A stretch of 60,439 bases of DNA from Sphingobacteriales bacterium. Lineage in GTDB: Bacteria; Bacteroidota; Bacteroidia; UKL13-3. Numbering within the stretch: position 1 is the first letter of the stretch; each line of letters starts with the position of its first letter. Of the stretch, positions 16,155 to 25,131 are shown piece after piece. The stretch covers positions 1 to 60,439 of the forward strand of contig JAJTEN010000009.1 of NCBI GenBank assembly GCA_021298155.1, given 5' to 3'. The translations under genes and the position numbers were made by a program. The notes below the pieces were generated by a model. That model did not search any database. It saw only the letters and a list, made by a program, of their open reading frames with translations, and was not told the origin of the DNA.

Positions 16155-17588
16155 TTACTTGCTAAGGTTTTTTACGAAATTGAATAATAATCTAACGCCA
16201 ACACCTGTGCCTTGTTTTCCCCTGTAACTATCTGCTGCATTGAGGTAAGCCGGACCAGCGATGTCAAAATGTAGCCATGGATAATTGGTGAATTTTTCCA
16301 AGAATTTTCCGGCGGTAATGGCACCTCCAATGGGGCCACCAATATTTTTCATATCTGCTAAATCGCTTTTAATGAGTTTTGCATAATCATCCCAAAAAGG
16401 AAATTCTACTAATCTTTCATGTACATGGATTCCTGTTTCTACTATAGCTTTTTTATGTTCATCGTTCGCGGTTCCCATAAAAACTGTTCCGTATGAACCA
16501 ATAGCAGCAGCAGCGGCACCTGTTAGTGTGGCAAAATCTAATACCAAACTTGGTTCATATTTTTTAGCATAGGCTAAGGCGTCGCCTAAAAGCATTCTTC
16601 CCTCGGCGTCTGTATTTAAAACCTCTACGGTTTGCCCGTCGTACATGGTTACTACATCCCCAGGTGTATATGCATTTTCTCCCGGTCTGTTGTCGGTAGC
16701 AGGAATTAATGCAATTAAGTGATAGGGCAATTTTGCTTTGGCAATGGCACACGTTGCAGCGGCAACGGCTGCTCCACCTGCCATGTCACATTTCATCGTA
16801 TCCATTGAATTAGGCGTAGGTTTTAAACTTAAACCACCAGTATCATACACCACGCCTTTGCCCACCAGTACAAGCGGTTTTTTATTTTTAGCTCCCTTTG
16901 GTTTGTATTCCAGAATAGTGAATGTTGGCGGCGTTTTACTACCTTGGTTTACGGCTAATAAGCCGCCCATTTTCAAAGATTCTATTTGCTTCTTGTTTAG
17001 AATTTCACATGACACACCAGATGCAAGGGCTAATGCTTTTATTTCCTTGGCAAAAGTTACAGCTGTTAAATGCGATTGAGGTTCATTTACCCATGTGCGT
17101 GCTGTACATACAGCGTCTACTTGTATTTGTAGGAATTCTAAGTTTGCTTTTTTTACACCTATCACTCCAATTTTTTCTAAGGTATTGGCATGAGATGTAT
17201 CCGATTTGTATTTTAAAAATTGGTAGTTACTCAATGCCATCCCTTCAGCAATGGCCAATGTAAATTCTTCTTTGGCGGTTTGGTTCAGGCAAACACTTTT
17301 ATATTGGTGCGCATTGAGGGCTGTGCAAATTTTATTACCCAAATTGCGGTAGTTTTCTAATTGTTCTGCTTCTGATTTGCTTTTCCAATCTGCGGTAATT
17401 TGAATAAAAGTTAACTGGTTAAACTGATTGAGTAAGATGTAATTTTCTTTAGCAGCTTGTTTTTTCGCTATGTATGCGATCTCTTCTTTGCTTAAATTCC
17501 ACTGTGATAATTCTTTCAAATGGTTTACAACAATGACTTGAGATTGGTCTTTTAAAACTTTTGTTTGGGCTATTATTTGCGTGGTCAT
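16155..17588 (-). CDS. Leucyl aminopeptidase family protein (M17)
   Basis: Cytoplasmic two-metal aminopeptidase removing N-terminal residues from peptides. 477 residues from the ATG at 17588; a TTG nine codons upstream is possible but less likely. The metal ligands are all visible: Lys in LVGKGVVYDTGG with its Asp, Asp in MKCDMAGGAA, and Asp and Glu in NTDAEGRMLLGDAL, the M17 signature, which also carries the catalytic Arg. The N-terminal domain (1-160) is poorly conserved, as is normal. It precedes pdxA by 25 bp. Exact peptide specificity cannot be predicted. Confidence 0.93.
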   Translation of the reverse strand: MTTQIIAQTKVLKDQSQVIVVNHLKELSQWNLSKEEIAYIAKKQAAKENYILLNQFNQLTFIQITADWKSKSEAEQLENYRNLGNKICTALNAHQYKSVCLNQTAKEEFTLAIAEGMALSNYQFLKYKSDTSHANTLEKIGVIGVKKANLEFLQIQVDAVCTARTWVNEPQSHLTAVTFAKEIKALALASGVSCEILNKKQIESLKMGGLLAVNQGSKTPPTFTILEYKPKGAKNKKPLVLVGKGVVYDTGGLSLKPTPNSMDTMKCDMAGGAAVAAATCAIAKAKLPYHLIALIPATDNRPGENAYTPGDVVTMYDGQTVEVLNTDAEGRMLLGDALAYAKKYEPSLVLDFATLTGAAAAAIGSYGTVFMGTANDEHKKAIVETGIHVHERLVEFPFWDDYAKLIKSDLADMKNIGGPIGGAITAGKFLEKFTNYPWLHFDIAGPAYLNAADSYRGKQGTGVGVRLLFNFVKNLSK

Positions 17589-17704
17589 GTACAATAAATT
17601 TTTGTTTTTGGCCAATGTGGCTGTATTAGTGGGGCAATATTAAACTAATAATGTCAAATTAAATAAAACAAAGCGGCTTCACCATTATTATCACTAGGAA
17701 TGCT

Positions 17705-17968
17705 TTATTTCTTTTTTTCTTTTGGCAGTATGCCGTTTTTTTCTTCTGCCTTGATGGCATCGGCTTTGCAATTTTTACAGGCTGTATAGCCGTCTTTTTT
17801 GGCTTGGGACATACTTACACCCTTTTTTCCGGTTTTGGCTAAACTGCAATTTTTTGCATGAAATTTTTTGCCATTATCAGTAACATAAACTGTTTGCGCA
17901 AAACTTTTGGCTGAACCCAAGAAGAATAGAAATAGGCTCAAACAGAAAATTTGAATTAGCTTTTTCAT
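17705..17968 (-). CDS. Small exported Cys-containing protein (possible metal-binding)
   Basis: 87 residues: signal peptide 1-25 (cleavage after SFAQ or near it), then a compact core YVTDNGKKFHAKNCSLAK and DGYTACKNCKAD, then a charged tail. His37, Cys41, Cys64 and Cys67 have the spacing of small Cys4/Cys3His modules resembling the Ada-type zinc fold and of secreted domains written roughly as YHxxxC...SxxxAxxxGYxxCKxC. Metal binding or a structural disulfide is inferred. Monocistronic, 117 bp from the aminopeptidase on the same strand, divergent from rsmA. Function unknown. Confidence 0.75.
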   Translation of the reverse strand: MKKLIQIFCLSLFLFFLGSAKSFAQTVYVTDNGKKFHAKNCSLAKTGKKGVSMSQAKKDGYTACKNCKADAIKAEEKNGILPKEKKK

Positions 17969-18011
17969 AATTTGTTCATTTAGGGATGCTAAAATAAAGA
18001 AGCTTTAAGAA

Positions 18012-18019
18012 TATATTTG
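18012..18019 (+). promoter_or_regulatory. Putative -7 box for rsmA-mgtE
   Basis: TATATTTG followed by C matches TAnnTTTG; about 55 bp before the rsmA ATG. No clear TTG at the ideal -33 spacing. Confidence 0.4.
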
Positions 18020-18074
18020 CAAGAATTTTACAAAAGCTTCAATTTCTCCAATAAAACCTTTCTATTTGCAGATT

Positions 18075-18851
18075 ATGACACAGTTAGTAAGGGCAAAAAA
18101 ATACCTAGGCCAACATTTTTTAACAGACCAGCAAATTGCCGAGAATATTGTTACGGCATTGGTTCAGGTTTTTCCTACGGGAAAGATTTTGGAAGTTGGT
18201 CCAGGCATGGGGGTGCTTACTCAATTTCTGTTACCAACAAAAGGGATTGAAACATGGGCTGCTGAGGTTGACGGAGAATCTGTGAGTTATTTATTGGCAA
18301 ATTATGCTAGTTTAAGTGAGCGTTTATTGCAAGAGAGTTTTTTAGACATAGACTTGAGTCGAAAATTCCCTTCAGGTGTTTCGGTAATTGGTAACTTCCC
18401 TTATAATATTTCGTCACAAATTATATTTCATATTTTAGATCATAGATCGGTTGTGCCATTTATGGTAGGCATGTTTCAGAAGGAAGTGGCAGAACGAATT
18501 GGCGCGCAAAAGGGAGGTAAGGAGTATGGAATTATTTCTGTAATTACGCAAGCCTATTATGAGGTTGAATATTTATTTACTGTTCATGAGCATGTATTTA
18601 ATCCGCCACCAAAAGTTAAGTCGGGCGTGATTCGATTAACTCGTAAAAATCTTAGCCTAGCATGTGATGAAGATGTATTTCGAAAAGTAGTAAAAACAGC
18701 CTTTAACCAACGCAGAAAAAAGCTAAGAAACGCAATCTCTTCATTGGGTTTATCTGATGAATTATTGGGCGATTTTGCCGCTAAACGCGCCGAAGAACTT
18801 TCAGTTTCAGATTTTATAGAAATTACCAATATGTTAAATAGGCAAGTATAA
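18075..18851 (+). CDS. rsmA: 16S rRNA (adenine(1518)-N6/adenine(1519)-N6)-dimethyltransferase
   Basis: Dimethylates two adjacent adenines in helix 45 of 16S rRNA late in 30S assembly, using SAM. 258 residues. Seen: KKYLGQHFLTDQQIAENIV near the start, SAM motif LEVGPGMGVLTQFL near 37-50, catalytic NFPYNISS near 105-112, and a C-terminal helical domain with NQRRKKLRNAI. ATG at 18075 was chosen (MTQLVRAKK); a TTG three codons earlier is less likely. Its stop TAA shares a base with the mgtE ATG, indicating coupled translation. Confidence 0.95.
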   Translation: MTQLVRAKKYLGQHFLTDQQIAENIVTALVQVFPTGKILEVGPGMGVLTQFLLPTKGIETWAAEVDGESVSYLLANYASLSERLLQESFLDIDLSRKFPSGVSVIGNFPYNISSQIIFHILDHRSVVPFMVGMFQKEVAERIGAQKGGKEYGIISVITQAYYEVEYLFTVHEHVFNPPPKVKSGVIRLTRKNLSLACDEDVFRKVVKTAFNQRRKKLRNAISSLGLSDELLGDFAAKRAEELSVSDFIEITNMLNRQV

Positions 18852-20203
18852 TGGAAAAGATACAAGTAGATAATGCATTGCTTAAGCAATTTAAAGCTTG
18901 GTTTCAAGAAGGAAATTTAGCCGAATTACACGCCCAACTTCAGCACATGTATCCTCAAGATATTGCCGCTGTTATTGATAGGTTGAATACAGAGGATGCG
19001 CGTAAGGTAATGAACGCACTAGATAAAGAAGCGGTGGTTAAGGTGCTCGTTGAAACGGATCAAGATGTGCGGGAGCAGTTTTTGTCGGCCTATTCTTCCT
19101 ATGAGATTGCAAACGAGTTCATCGAAAATATGAATAGTGATGACGCTGCTTATATCTTAAATCACTTTCCAAATCACAAAAAGGAAGAAATTATATCTAA
19201 TCTACAAGATATAGAATATGCCAGTAGCTTATTAGAATTGATTAGTTATGAAACCGAAACTGCTGGCAGTTTAATGGCGCTAGAGTTGGTAAAAGCCTAT
19301 CAAGATTGGAGCGTAGCTAAATGTATTGATGAGATTAGAATTCAGGCTGAAAATGTTGAAAGTATATTAGTGGTGTATGTAGTAGATCATTTAGAGCGAC
19401 TACAAGGAATTATTACCCTCAAGAATTTAATTTTGGCTGATCCCAATTCTCAGATACACGATTTATATAATAAAGAAGTAATTTCTGTTTCTACTTCAGC
19501 TCCGGTGGAAGAGGTAGCAAATATTACCAAAAAATACGATTTAATGGTTTTGCCTGTGGTAGACCCGCTCGGAAGATTAGTGGGCCGAATTACCATTGAT
19601 GATGTGGTTGATTTTATTAAAGATGAGGCTGATGAAGATTATCAGCTAATGAGTGGTATTACAGAGGATGTTGACCCAACAGATAAAGTATGGATTCTGT
19701 CGCGTGCGCGTTTACCTTGGTTAATCATTGGCTTATTTGGCGGTATTGCGAGTTCTCGTTTTTTAGCTATCTATGAAGGGCAAATTATGATTCATCCGGA
19801 GATGGCATTTTTTATTCCTATGATTGCAGCTATGGGCGGAAATGTGGGCGTTCAATCTTCTGCTATTGTGGTTCAGGGTATCGCAAATGATACCTTGGGT
19901 ACAAAAAATATCGGACAAAAAATATTAAAGGAATTAAGGGTTGCTTTAATCAATGGAATTATTTGTTCTCTGCTCATTTTATTTTATAATTTAGCTTTTC
20001 AACATTCCTATGAATTGGCTATAACAGTTAGCACTGCGCTATTAGCAGTGATCATTTTTGCATCTGTATTTGGCACATTTATTCCGATGTTATTAAACAA
20101 ATTGAAAATAGATCCAGCTATCGCAACAGGTCCATTCATTACCACAAGTAATGACCTATTGGGTATTATGATTTATTTTAGCATTGGCAGACTACTCTAT
20201 TAG
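18851..20203 (+). CDS. mgtE: Magnesium transporter MgtE
   Basis: 450 residues, standard for MgtE, a Mg2+-gated channel of the inner membrane. Cytosolic N domain of helical repeats (about 1-135), CBS pair (about 140-260), plug helix and five C-terminal membrane helices (about 285-450). The pore segment NVGVQSSAIVVQG and the Mg2+ site region DPAIATGPFITTSND match the family, the last Asp being the usual ion-selectivity residue. It overlaps rsmA by one base. No M-box-like leader is seen. Confidence 0.94.
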   Translation: MEKIQVDNALLKQFKAWFQEGNLAELHAQLQHMYPQDIAAVIDRLNTEDARKVMNALDKEAVVKVLVETDQDVREQFLSAYSSYEIANEFIENMNSDDAAYILNHFPNHKKEEIISNLQDIEYASSLLELISYETETAGSLMALELVKAYQDWSVAKCIDEIRIQAENVESILVVYVVDHLERLQGIITLKNLILADPNSQIHDLYNKEVISVSTSAPVEEVANITKKYDLMVLPVVDPLGRLVGRITIDDVVDFIKDEADEDYQLMSGITEDVDPTDKVWILSRARLPWLIIGLFGGIASSRFLAIYEGQIMIHPEMAFFIPMIAAMGGNVGVQSSAIVVQGIANDTLGTKNIGQKILKELRVALINGIICSLLILFYNLAFQHSYELAITVSTALLAVIIFASVFGTFIPMLLNKLKIDPAIATGPFITTSNDLLGIMIYFSIGRLLY

Positions 20204-20254
20204 TACCGACAAAATGCCCATGCAACCTTCTATCAACTTTTAATTACTAGTATC

Positions 20255-21232
20255 ATGAATGAAGTTTTGAACCCACTGCCAGCAGTTTGGAATGTGCTTG
20301 TTGTTGATGATGTGCACCCAATTCTGACAGATGGTTTGCGTAAACTTGGACATAACGTTCTTTATTTACCAAATTCAAATCGCGCAAACATCATTGCCGA
20401 ATTGCCGAAGCAACATGTATTAGTTATTCGAACCAAAACCTTGGTTGATAAAGAACTATTGGATCATGCCACGCATTTAAAAATTATTGCAAGGGCAGGA
20501 GCAGGCACAGATAATATAGACTTGCAAGAAGCTCAAATAAGAAATATTGTGTGCATCAATGCTGGGGAAGCTAATTCTGATGCGGTAGCAGAACAAAGCC
20601 TCGCCATGTTATTGATGTTATTTGCAAATTTATTCCGTGCAAATGCTCAAGTTAAAGCAGGTATATGGCTACGTGAGGCAAACCGAGGCATTGAATTGGC
20701 TGGAAAAACTGTGGCTATCATTGGTTATGGTAATACAGGTAAAGCGCTTGCTCAAAAATTGTCTGGAATGAATGTAAACGTTTTAGCGTACGATAAATAC
20801 CTATCGAATTACGGAAATGCATTGGTTCAAGAAAGCCATTGGGCAGATATTTTTGAGCAGGCAGATGTGCTTACTTTTCATGTTCCCTTAACTCCCGAAA
20901 CAAAGTATTACTTTAATGAATCTTTGCTATCTCAGTTTAAAAAACCAATCTATCTCTTAAATCTGAGTAGGGGCAAGGTGTTGAACACGAAAGATGTTGT
21001 ACTTGGATTGAAACAGGGAAAAATTTTAGGTGCAGCGCTTGATGTGCTCGAAAATGAACAATTAGAAACAATGACCGAATTAGAGAAAAGCCTCTTTTCA
21101 GAACTTTGTGAAAGTGAGAATGTGATTTTGAGTCCCCATATTGGGGGGTGGACCCAAGAAAGTTACATTAAAATTTCACAGGTTTTATTGGATAAGTTGC
21201 TCACTTTTAAGCAAAAATTAACAAATAATTGA
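20255..21232 (+). CDS. D-isomer-specific 2-hydroxyacid dehydrogenase (phosphoglycerate-dehydrogenase-like)
   Basis: 325 residues. NAD-binding Rossmann loop GYGNTGKAL near 160, substrate-binding RAGAGTDNID near 80, and the catalytic triad Arg in NLSRGKV, Glu in DVLENEQ, His in SPHIGGWT. Such proteins reduce 2-keto acids or oxidise 3-phosphoglycerate. There is no C-terminal ACT domain, so if it is SerA it is the short type. The RAGAGTDNID motif is usual in SerA-like members, but hydroxypyruvate or glyoxylate reductase cannot be excluded. It is 51 bp after mgtE, probably unrelated functionally. Confidence 0.88.
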   Translation: MNEVLNPLPAVWNVLVVDDVHPILTDGLRKLGHNVLYLPNSNRANIIAELPKQHVLVIRTKTLVDKELLDHATHLKIIARAGAGTDNIDLQEAQIRNIVCINAGEANSDAVAEQSLAMLLMLFANLFRANAQVKAGIWLREANRGIELAGKTVAIIGYGNTGKALAQKLSGMNVNVLAYDKYLSNYGNALVQESHWADIFEQADVLTFHVPLTPETKYYFNESLLSQFKKPIYLLNLSRGKVLNTKDVVLGLKQGKILGAALDVLENEQLETMTELEKSLFSELCESENVILSPHIGGWTQESYIKISQVLLDKLLTFKQKLTNN

Positions 21233-21325
21233 TTTTGTATTAAATAGATATTGTTATTTTCATTTTAACTACTTTATTTTACCGCTCTTAAAAAACTTGT
21301 ATTGAAATTGTAAATTATAAGACAT

Positions 21326-24300
21326 ATGAAGAAAATATACATTTTATTGGCCGTTCTTTTTGGTATTCAAATGGCACTCCACGCCCAATCGGGAATGGGT
21401 ACAGTTAGGGGTACCGTTAAAGATGCTAAAACCAAGAAGCCGATGGACTTCGTGAGCATTACCCTCAAGCTTAATGGGGTAACCAAAGCAACTACCATGA
21501 CCGACGACGACGGAGGCTTCGTAATTAAAACCTTACAACCTGGTGAATATGATTTGTATGCTTCTTTTGTTGGTTACAGCAATACAACTATCAAAGGAAT
21601 TACTGTTTCACCTGAGGCAGACCGTTTTGTTCCATTTAGCATGGAGCCATCAGACGGAACTACTTTTAAAGAAGTAATTGTACAGCATAAAAAACAACTG
21701 GTAGATCCAGGTGGTGTGAAAGGTGATGTTAAAACCAATAAAGAAATTTTAGCCTTGGGAACGCGCTCTGTAGAGAAAATAGCCGGTACTACATTAGGTG
21801 TTGAATCAAGAGCAGGTGGTACTCCTATTTTCCGTGGATCTAGACCAGATGGTACAGCGTACTACATAGCTGGTGTGCGCGTGCAAAGTGGTTCTACCAA
21901 TATACCTGCTAACGCGATAGATCAAATTCAGGTAATTACAGGTGGTACTCCGGCCCAGTATGGCGACTTTGTGGGTGGAGCAATTGTAATGACAACCAAA
22001 GCCCCAACCAAAAATGTAACTGGAGGTATCGAGGTTACTTCAGCTTCTCCATTTACAGGATATTTGGATAATAGTCAGTTTAACAATTTTCAAGGTTATT
22101 TATCTGGCCCAATCAAAACCATCAATAAAGGTAGAGGTTCAGAAGAGCGTGTTATCTTAGGATACTTAGTTTCTGGTGCTTTTACATATGGTAGAAGTTT
22201 AGCTTCTGTTGATTTATATCAAGTAAAACCAGATAAATTAAAAGAAATACACGAAAGACCATTGGTGCCTGGTCCAGAAAATTCTTTATACCCAGCTGCT
22301 GAGTTTTTAACCAAAAACGATTTACAAAAAGTAGATGTGCGCCAGAATGTGAATTCTATGTCGGCAGATTTAAACGGAAATTTTAACTTCCAACCAAGTA
22401 CAAATATTAACGTTAAATTAGGATATTTTGGAAGTTATTCACGCGGAAGAAATTGGAATTCATTCCACTCATTATTGAACCCTGAAAATAATGCGTTGCA
22501 AACGAATTATACCATCAGAACGTATTTACAATTTACCCAAAATTTCAAAACGGATAATAAGAATGAAGATGGGACTAAAAAGAAAGCGTCTAACATATCT
22601 AATGCCTATTACAGCGTTCGTTTATCATATGAACGTGGTTATGGAGAGGTAATGGATGCTGAGCATGAGAATAACCTGTTCAACTATGGGTATATTGGTA
22701 AATTTACAACGTATGATGCTCCAAATTATGCCCGCGTAATCAAAGGATTAAACGAAAGACCAGATTCATTCATGACAGATAACGGAATGTTATATTTAAC
22801 AGATTATTACCGTCATGTTGGTTATAGAGATACATCATACACCTTTGATCAAGATCCAAGCATCAATAGAGTGAGGGGTAATTTTACCCGTGCAGTTTAT
22901 GATTATTTCGGACAAAGTATGATGAGAACTGCGGGTAATGTGCGCCAGGTTGGAGGTCTCATCAATGGTGATGGGCCAATAGGTATCTATTCTAATATGT
23001 GGGCTAATGTTGGTGCACAACAAGCAGGTTACGGCAAGAGCATGAATGAAGCCTTTAACTTATATGTTCAAAGTGAGTTTAGTATTGCACCAACCAGCAA
23101 TCCAAAAGCCAAGCATGAAATACAAATTGGTTTAAATGTTGAACAACAATTTAGAAGGAATTATTCCTTAGGAGCTACCAATTTATGGACAATGGCTCGT
23201 TTATATGCTAACAGACAGTTCTCAGGTTTAGATTCTTCATTATATACTTTATCATTCGACCAAAATGGGGTATTTAATGATACGGTGAATTTTAAACGTA
23301 AAATTATAGAATCACAGCAAACTAATTTTGATCGTAATTTCAGAAATAGTTTAATTGCTCGCGGTGCCTTAGATGCTTTCGGAAATAAAATCGATCAATT
23401 CTCAAATATTGATGTGAATTCATACCGCCCTTCAGATTATAGTTTAGATATGTTCTCGGCTAATGAACTATTAAATAATGGAAATAGCATAGTTTCATAT
23501 TCTGGATATGATCACTTGGGAAGAATCGTTAGAAAGCGCCCTAGCTTAAATGATTTCTTAACAGATTCAACAGCTAGGTTATTACCTGCTTATCAGCCAT
23601 TGTATTTTGCTGCATGGGTTCAAGATAAATTCGTATTTAAAGATTTAATTATTCGTGTGGGTGTTCGTTTAGAGCGTTTTGATGCAAACCAACCTGTATT
23701 GAAGGATCCTTATTCAATGGTTCCATTGTACACAGTGGGTGAAGCAAAAAATCTTGGAATTTTAGATGCAGAAAATATCCCAACTACAATTGGCGATAAC
23801 TATGTACCTTATGTTGATAAAGATCCAGGTCAGCAAGATGCAGACATTACTAAGGCGAAATTTGTTGGATATAGAAATGGAAACAATTGGTTTGATAAAA
23901 ATGGTAACCCTATTTCAGATCCGCAAACCATTGCGCGTGACGGAAAAACAAACCGTAACATGCCTTTATTGGCTGATCCAAAAAATCCACAATTGCCAAC
24001 TGCAGCTTCATTCACAGATTATGTTCCAGATTTAAAGGTTTTACCTCGTATTTGGTTCTCGTTCCCAATTTCAACCACTTCTCAATTCTTTGGAACATAT
24101 GATATCTTGACACAAAGACCAAGTGCAAACGTGGGACAAATTGATGATTACTTCTATTTACAGAATCGTTTAAGTGGAGGTGCTATTGCCAATCCAGATT
24201 TGAAAATGGTACAGGTAACGGATTATGAAATTGGTTTCCGTCAGCAAATCGGACAAGATGCTGCTTTGGGTATTATCGCTTCATACCGTGAATATAGAAA

Positions 24301-25102
24301 CCAAATCCAATTGTTCCGTTATGTTCAAGCTTGGCCAAATGATTATTCAACATATGGTAACTTAGACTTCTCAACAGTAAAGAGTATAGGGTTAGAATAC
24401 AATGTGAGAGATTTAGGAAATGTAACCATTACCACCAACTACCAATTGCAATTTGCAGATGGTACAGGTTCAAATGCCAATTCAAGTGCGGCTTTGGTAC
24501 AAGTTGGTTTACCAACCCTTCGTACTATGGTTCCAATGGATTTTGATACACGTCACACCTTTAAAGCTATTTTTGATTACCATTATAAAGAAGGTAAGGA
24601 TTATAACGGACCTATCGTAGATGGTAAAAAGATTTTTGAAAACGCTGGTTTCAACTTTATTTTCACTTCATTCTCAGGCCGTCCATACACACAAGATTTA
24701 CTTCCAACCCCAGGTGGCGTTCAATCTGGTGTAGTGGTAAGGAGTCCGGTAAAAGGAACACCAAATGGAGCTAATTTACCTGCTCAATACAATATTGACT
24801 TAAACATTGACAAAAATTTCATGTTTAAGAAAAAGAAAATTGATGGAACAATGACAGTTTACAGATTGCGTACCTTTATTATGGTTCAAAACCTATTAAA
24901 TACTGCAAACGTAACAAGCGTATTCCGTTATACAGGTTCTGCTTACGACGACGGATTTTTAGCTTCTCCTGTTTCAAGAGAACAAAAAGAGACTGCAACC
25001 AATCAGCAAGCATATGTTGACTTATACAATACAAGAATGGTAAATCCAGATAGGTTCGTATTACCTCGATTAACACGTTTGGGTTTGGCATTATATTTCT
25101 AA
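21326..25102 (+). CDS. TonB-dependent receptor with CarboxypepD_reg-like N-domain
   Basis: 1,258 residues. Signal peptide 1-20 (ending HAQ), a carboxypeptidase-regulatory-like Ig domain about 25-105 (GTVRGTVKDAKTKKPMDFVS, TDDDGGFVIKTLQPGEYDL), a plug about 125-235 (FRGSRPDGTAYYIAGVRV, TGGTPAQYGDFVGG), then a beta-barrel ending in Phe. It takes up large or complexed substrates across the outer membrane using TonB energy. No SusD homologue follows; instead a 1,283-residue exported protein and a PorV-like barrel follow at 29 and 32 bp, so the three probably form one operon. Substrate unknown. Confidence 0.9.
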   Translation: MKKIYILLAVLFGIQMALHAQSGMGTVRGTVKDAKTKKPMDFVSITLKLNGVTKATTMTDDDGGFVIKTLQPGEYDLYASFVGYSNTTIKGITVSPEADRFVPFSMEPSDGTTFKEVIVQHKKQLVDPGGVKGDVKTNKEILALGTRSVEKIAGTTLGVESRAGGTPIFRGSRPDGTAYYIAGVRVQSGSTNIPANAIDQIQVITGGTPAQYGDFVGGAIVMTTKAPTKNVTGGIEVTSASPFTGYLDNSQFNNFQGYLSGPIKTINKGRGSEERVILGYLVSGAFTYGRSLASVDLYQVKPDKLKEIHERPLVPGPENSLYPAAEFLTKNDLQKVDVRQNVNSMSADLNGNFNFQPSTNINVKLGYFGSYSRGRNWNSFHSLLNPENNALQTNYTIRTYLQFTQNFKTDNKNEDGTKKKASNISNAYYSVRLSYERGYGEVMDAEHENNLFNYGYIGKFTTYDAPNYARVIKGLNERPDSFMTDNGMLYLTDYYRHVGYRDTSYTFDQDPSINRVRGNFTRAVYDYFGQSMMRTAGNVRQVGGLINGDGPIGIYSNMWANVGAQQAGYGKSMNEAFNLYVQSEFSIAPTSNPKAKHEIQIGLNVEQQFRRNYSLGATNLWTMARLYANRQFSGLDSSLYTLSFDQNGVFNDTVNFKRKIIESQQTNFDRNFRNSLIARGALDAFGNKIDQFSNIDVNSYRPSDYSLDMFSANELLNNGNSIVSYSGYDHLGRIVRKRPSLNDFLTDSTARLLPAYQPLYFAAWVQDKFVFKDLIIRVGVRLERFDANQPVLKDPYSMVPLYTVGEAKNLGILDAENIPTTIGDNYVPYVDKDPGQQDADITKAKFVGYRNGNNWFDKNGNPISDPQTIARDGKTNRNMPLLADPKNPQLPTAASFTDYVPDLKVLPRIWFSFPISTTSQFFGTYDILTQRPSANVGQIDDYFYLQNRLSGGAIANPDLKMVQVTDYEIGFRQQIGQDAALGIIASYREYRNQIQLFRYVQAWPNDYSTYGNLDFSTVKSIGLEYNVRDLGNVTITTNYQLQFADGTGSNANSSAALVQVGLPTLRTMVPMDFDTRHTFKAIFDYHYKEGKDYNGPIVDGKKIFENAGFNFIFTSFSGRPYTQDLLPTPGGVQSGVVVRSPVKGTPNGANLPAQYNIDLNIDKNFMFKKKKIDGTMTVYRLRTFIMVQNLLNTANVTSVFRYTGSAYDDGFLASPVSREQKETATNQQAYVDLYNTRMVNPDRFVLPRLTRLGLALYF

Positions 25103-25131
25103 GTTTTACGTAACAATAAAAAGAGACTATC

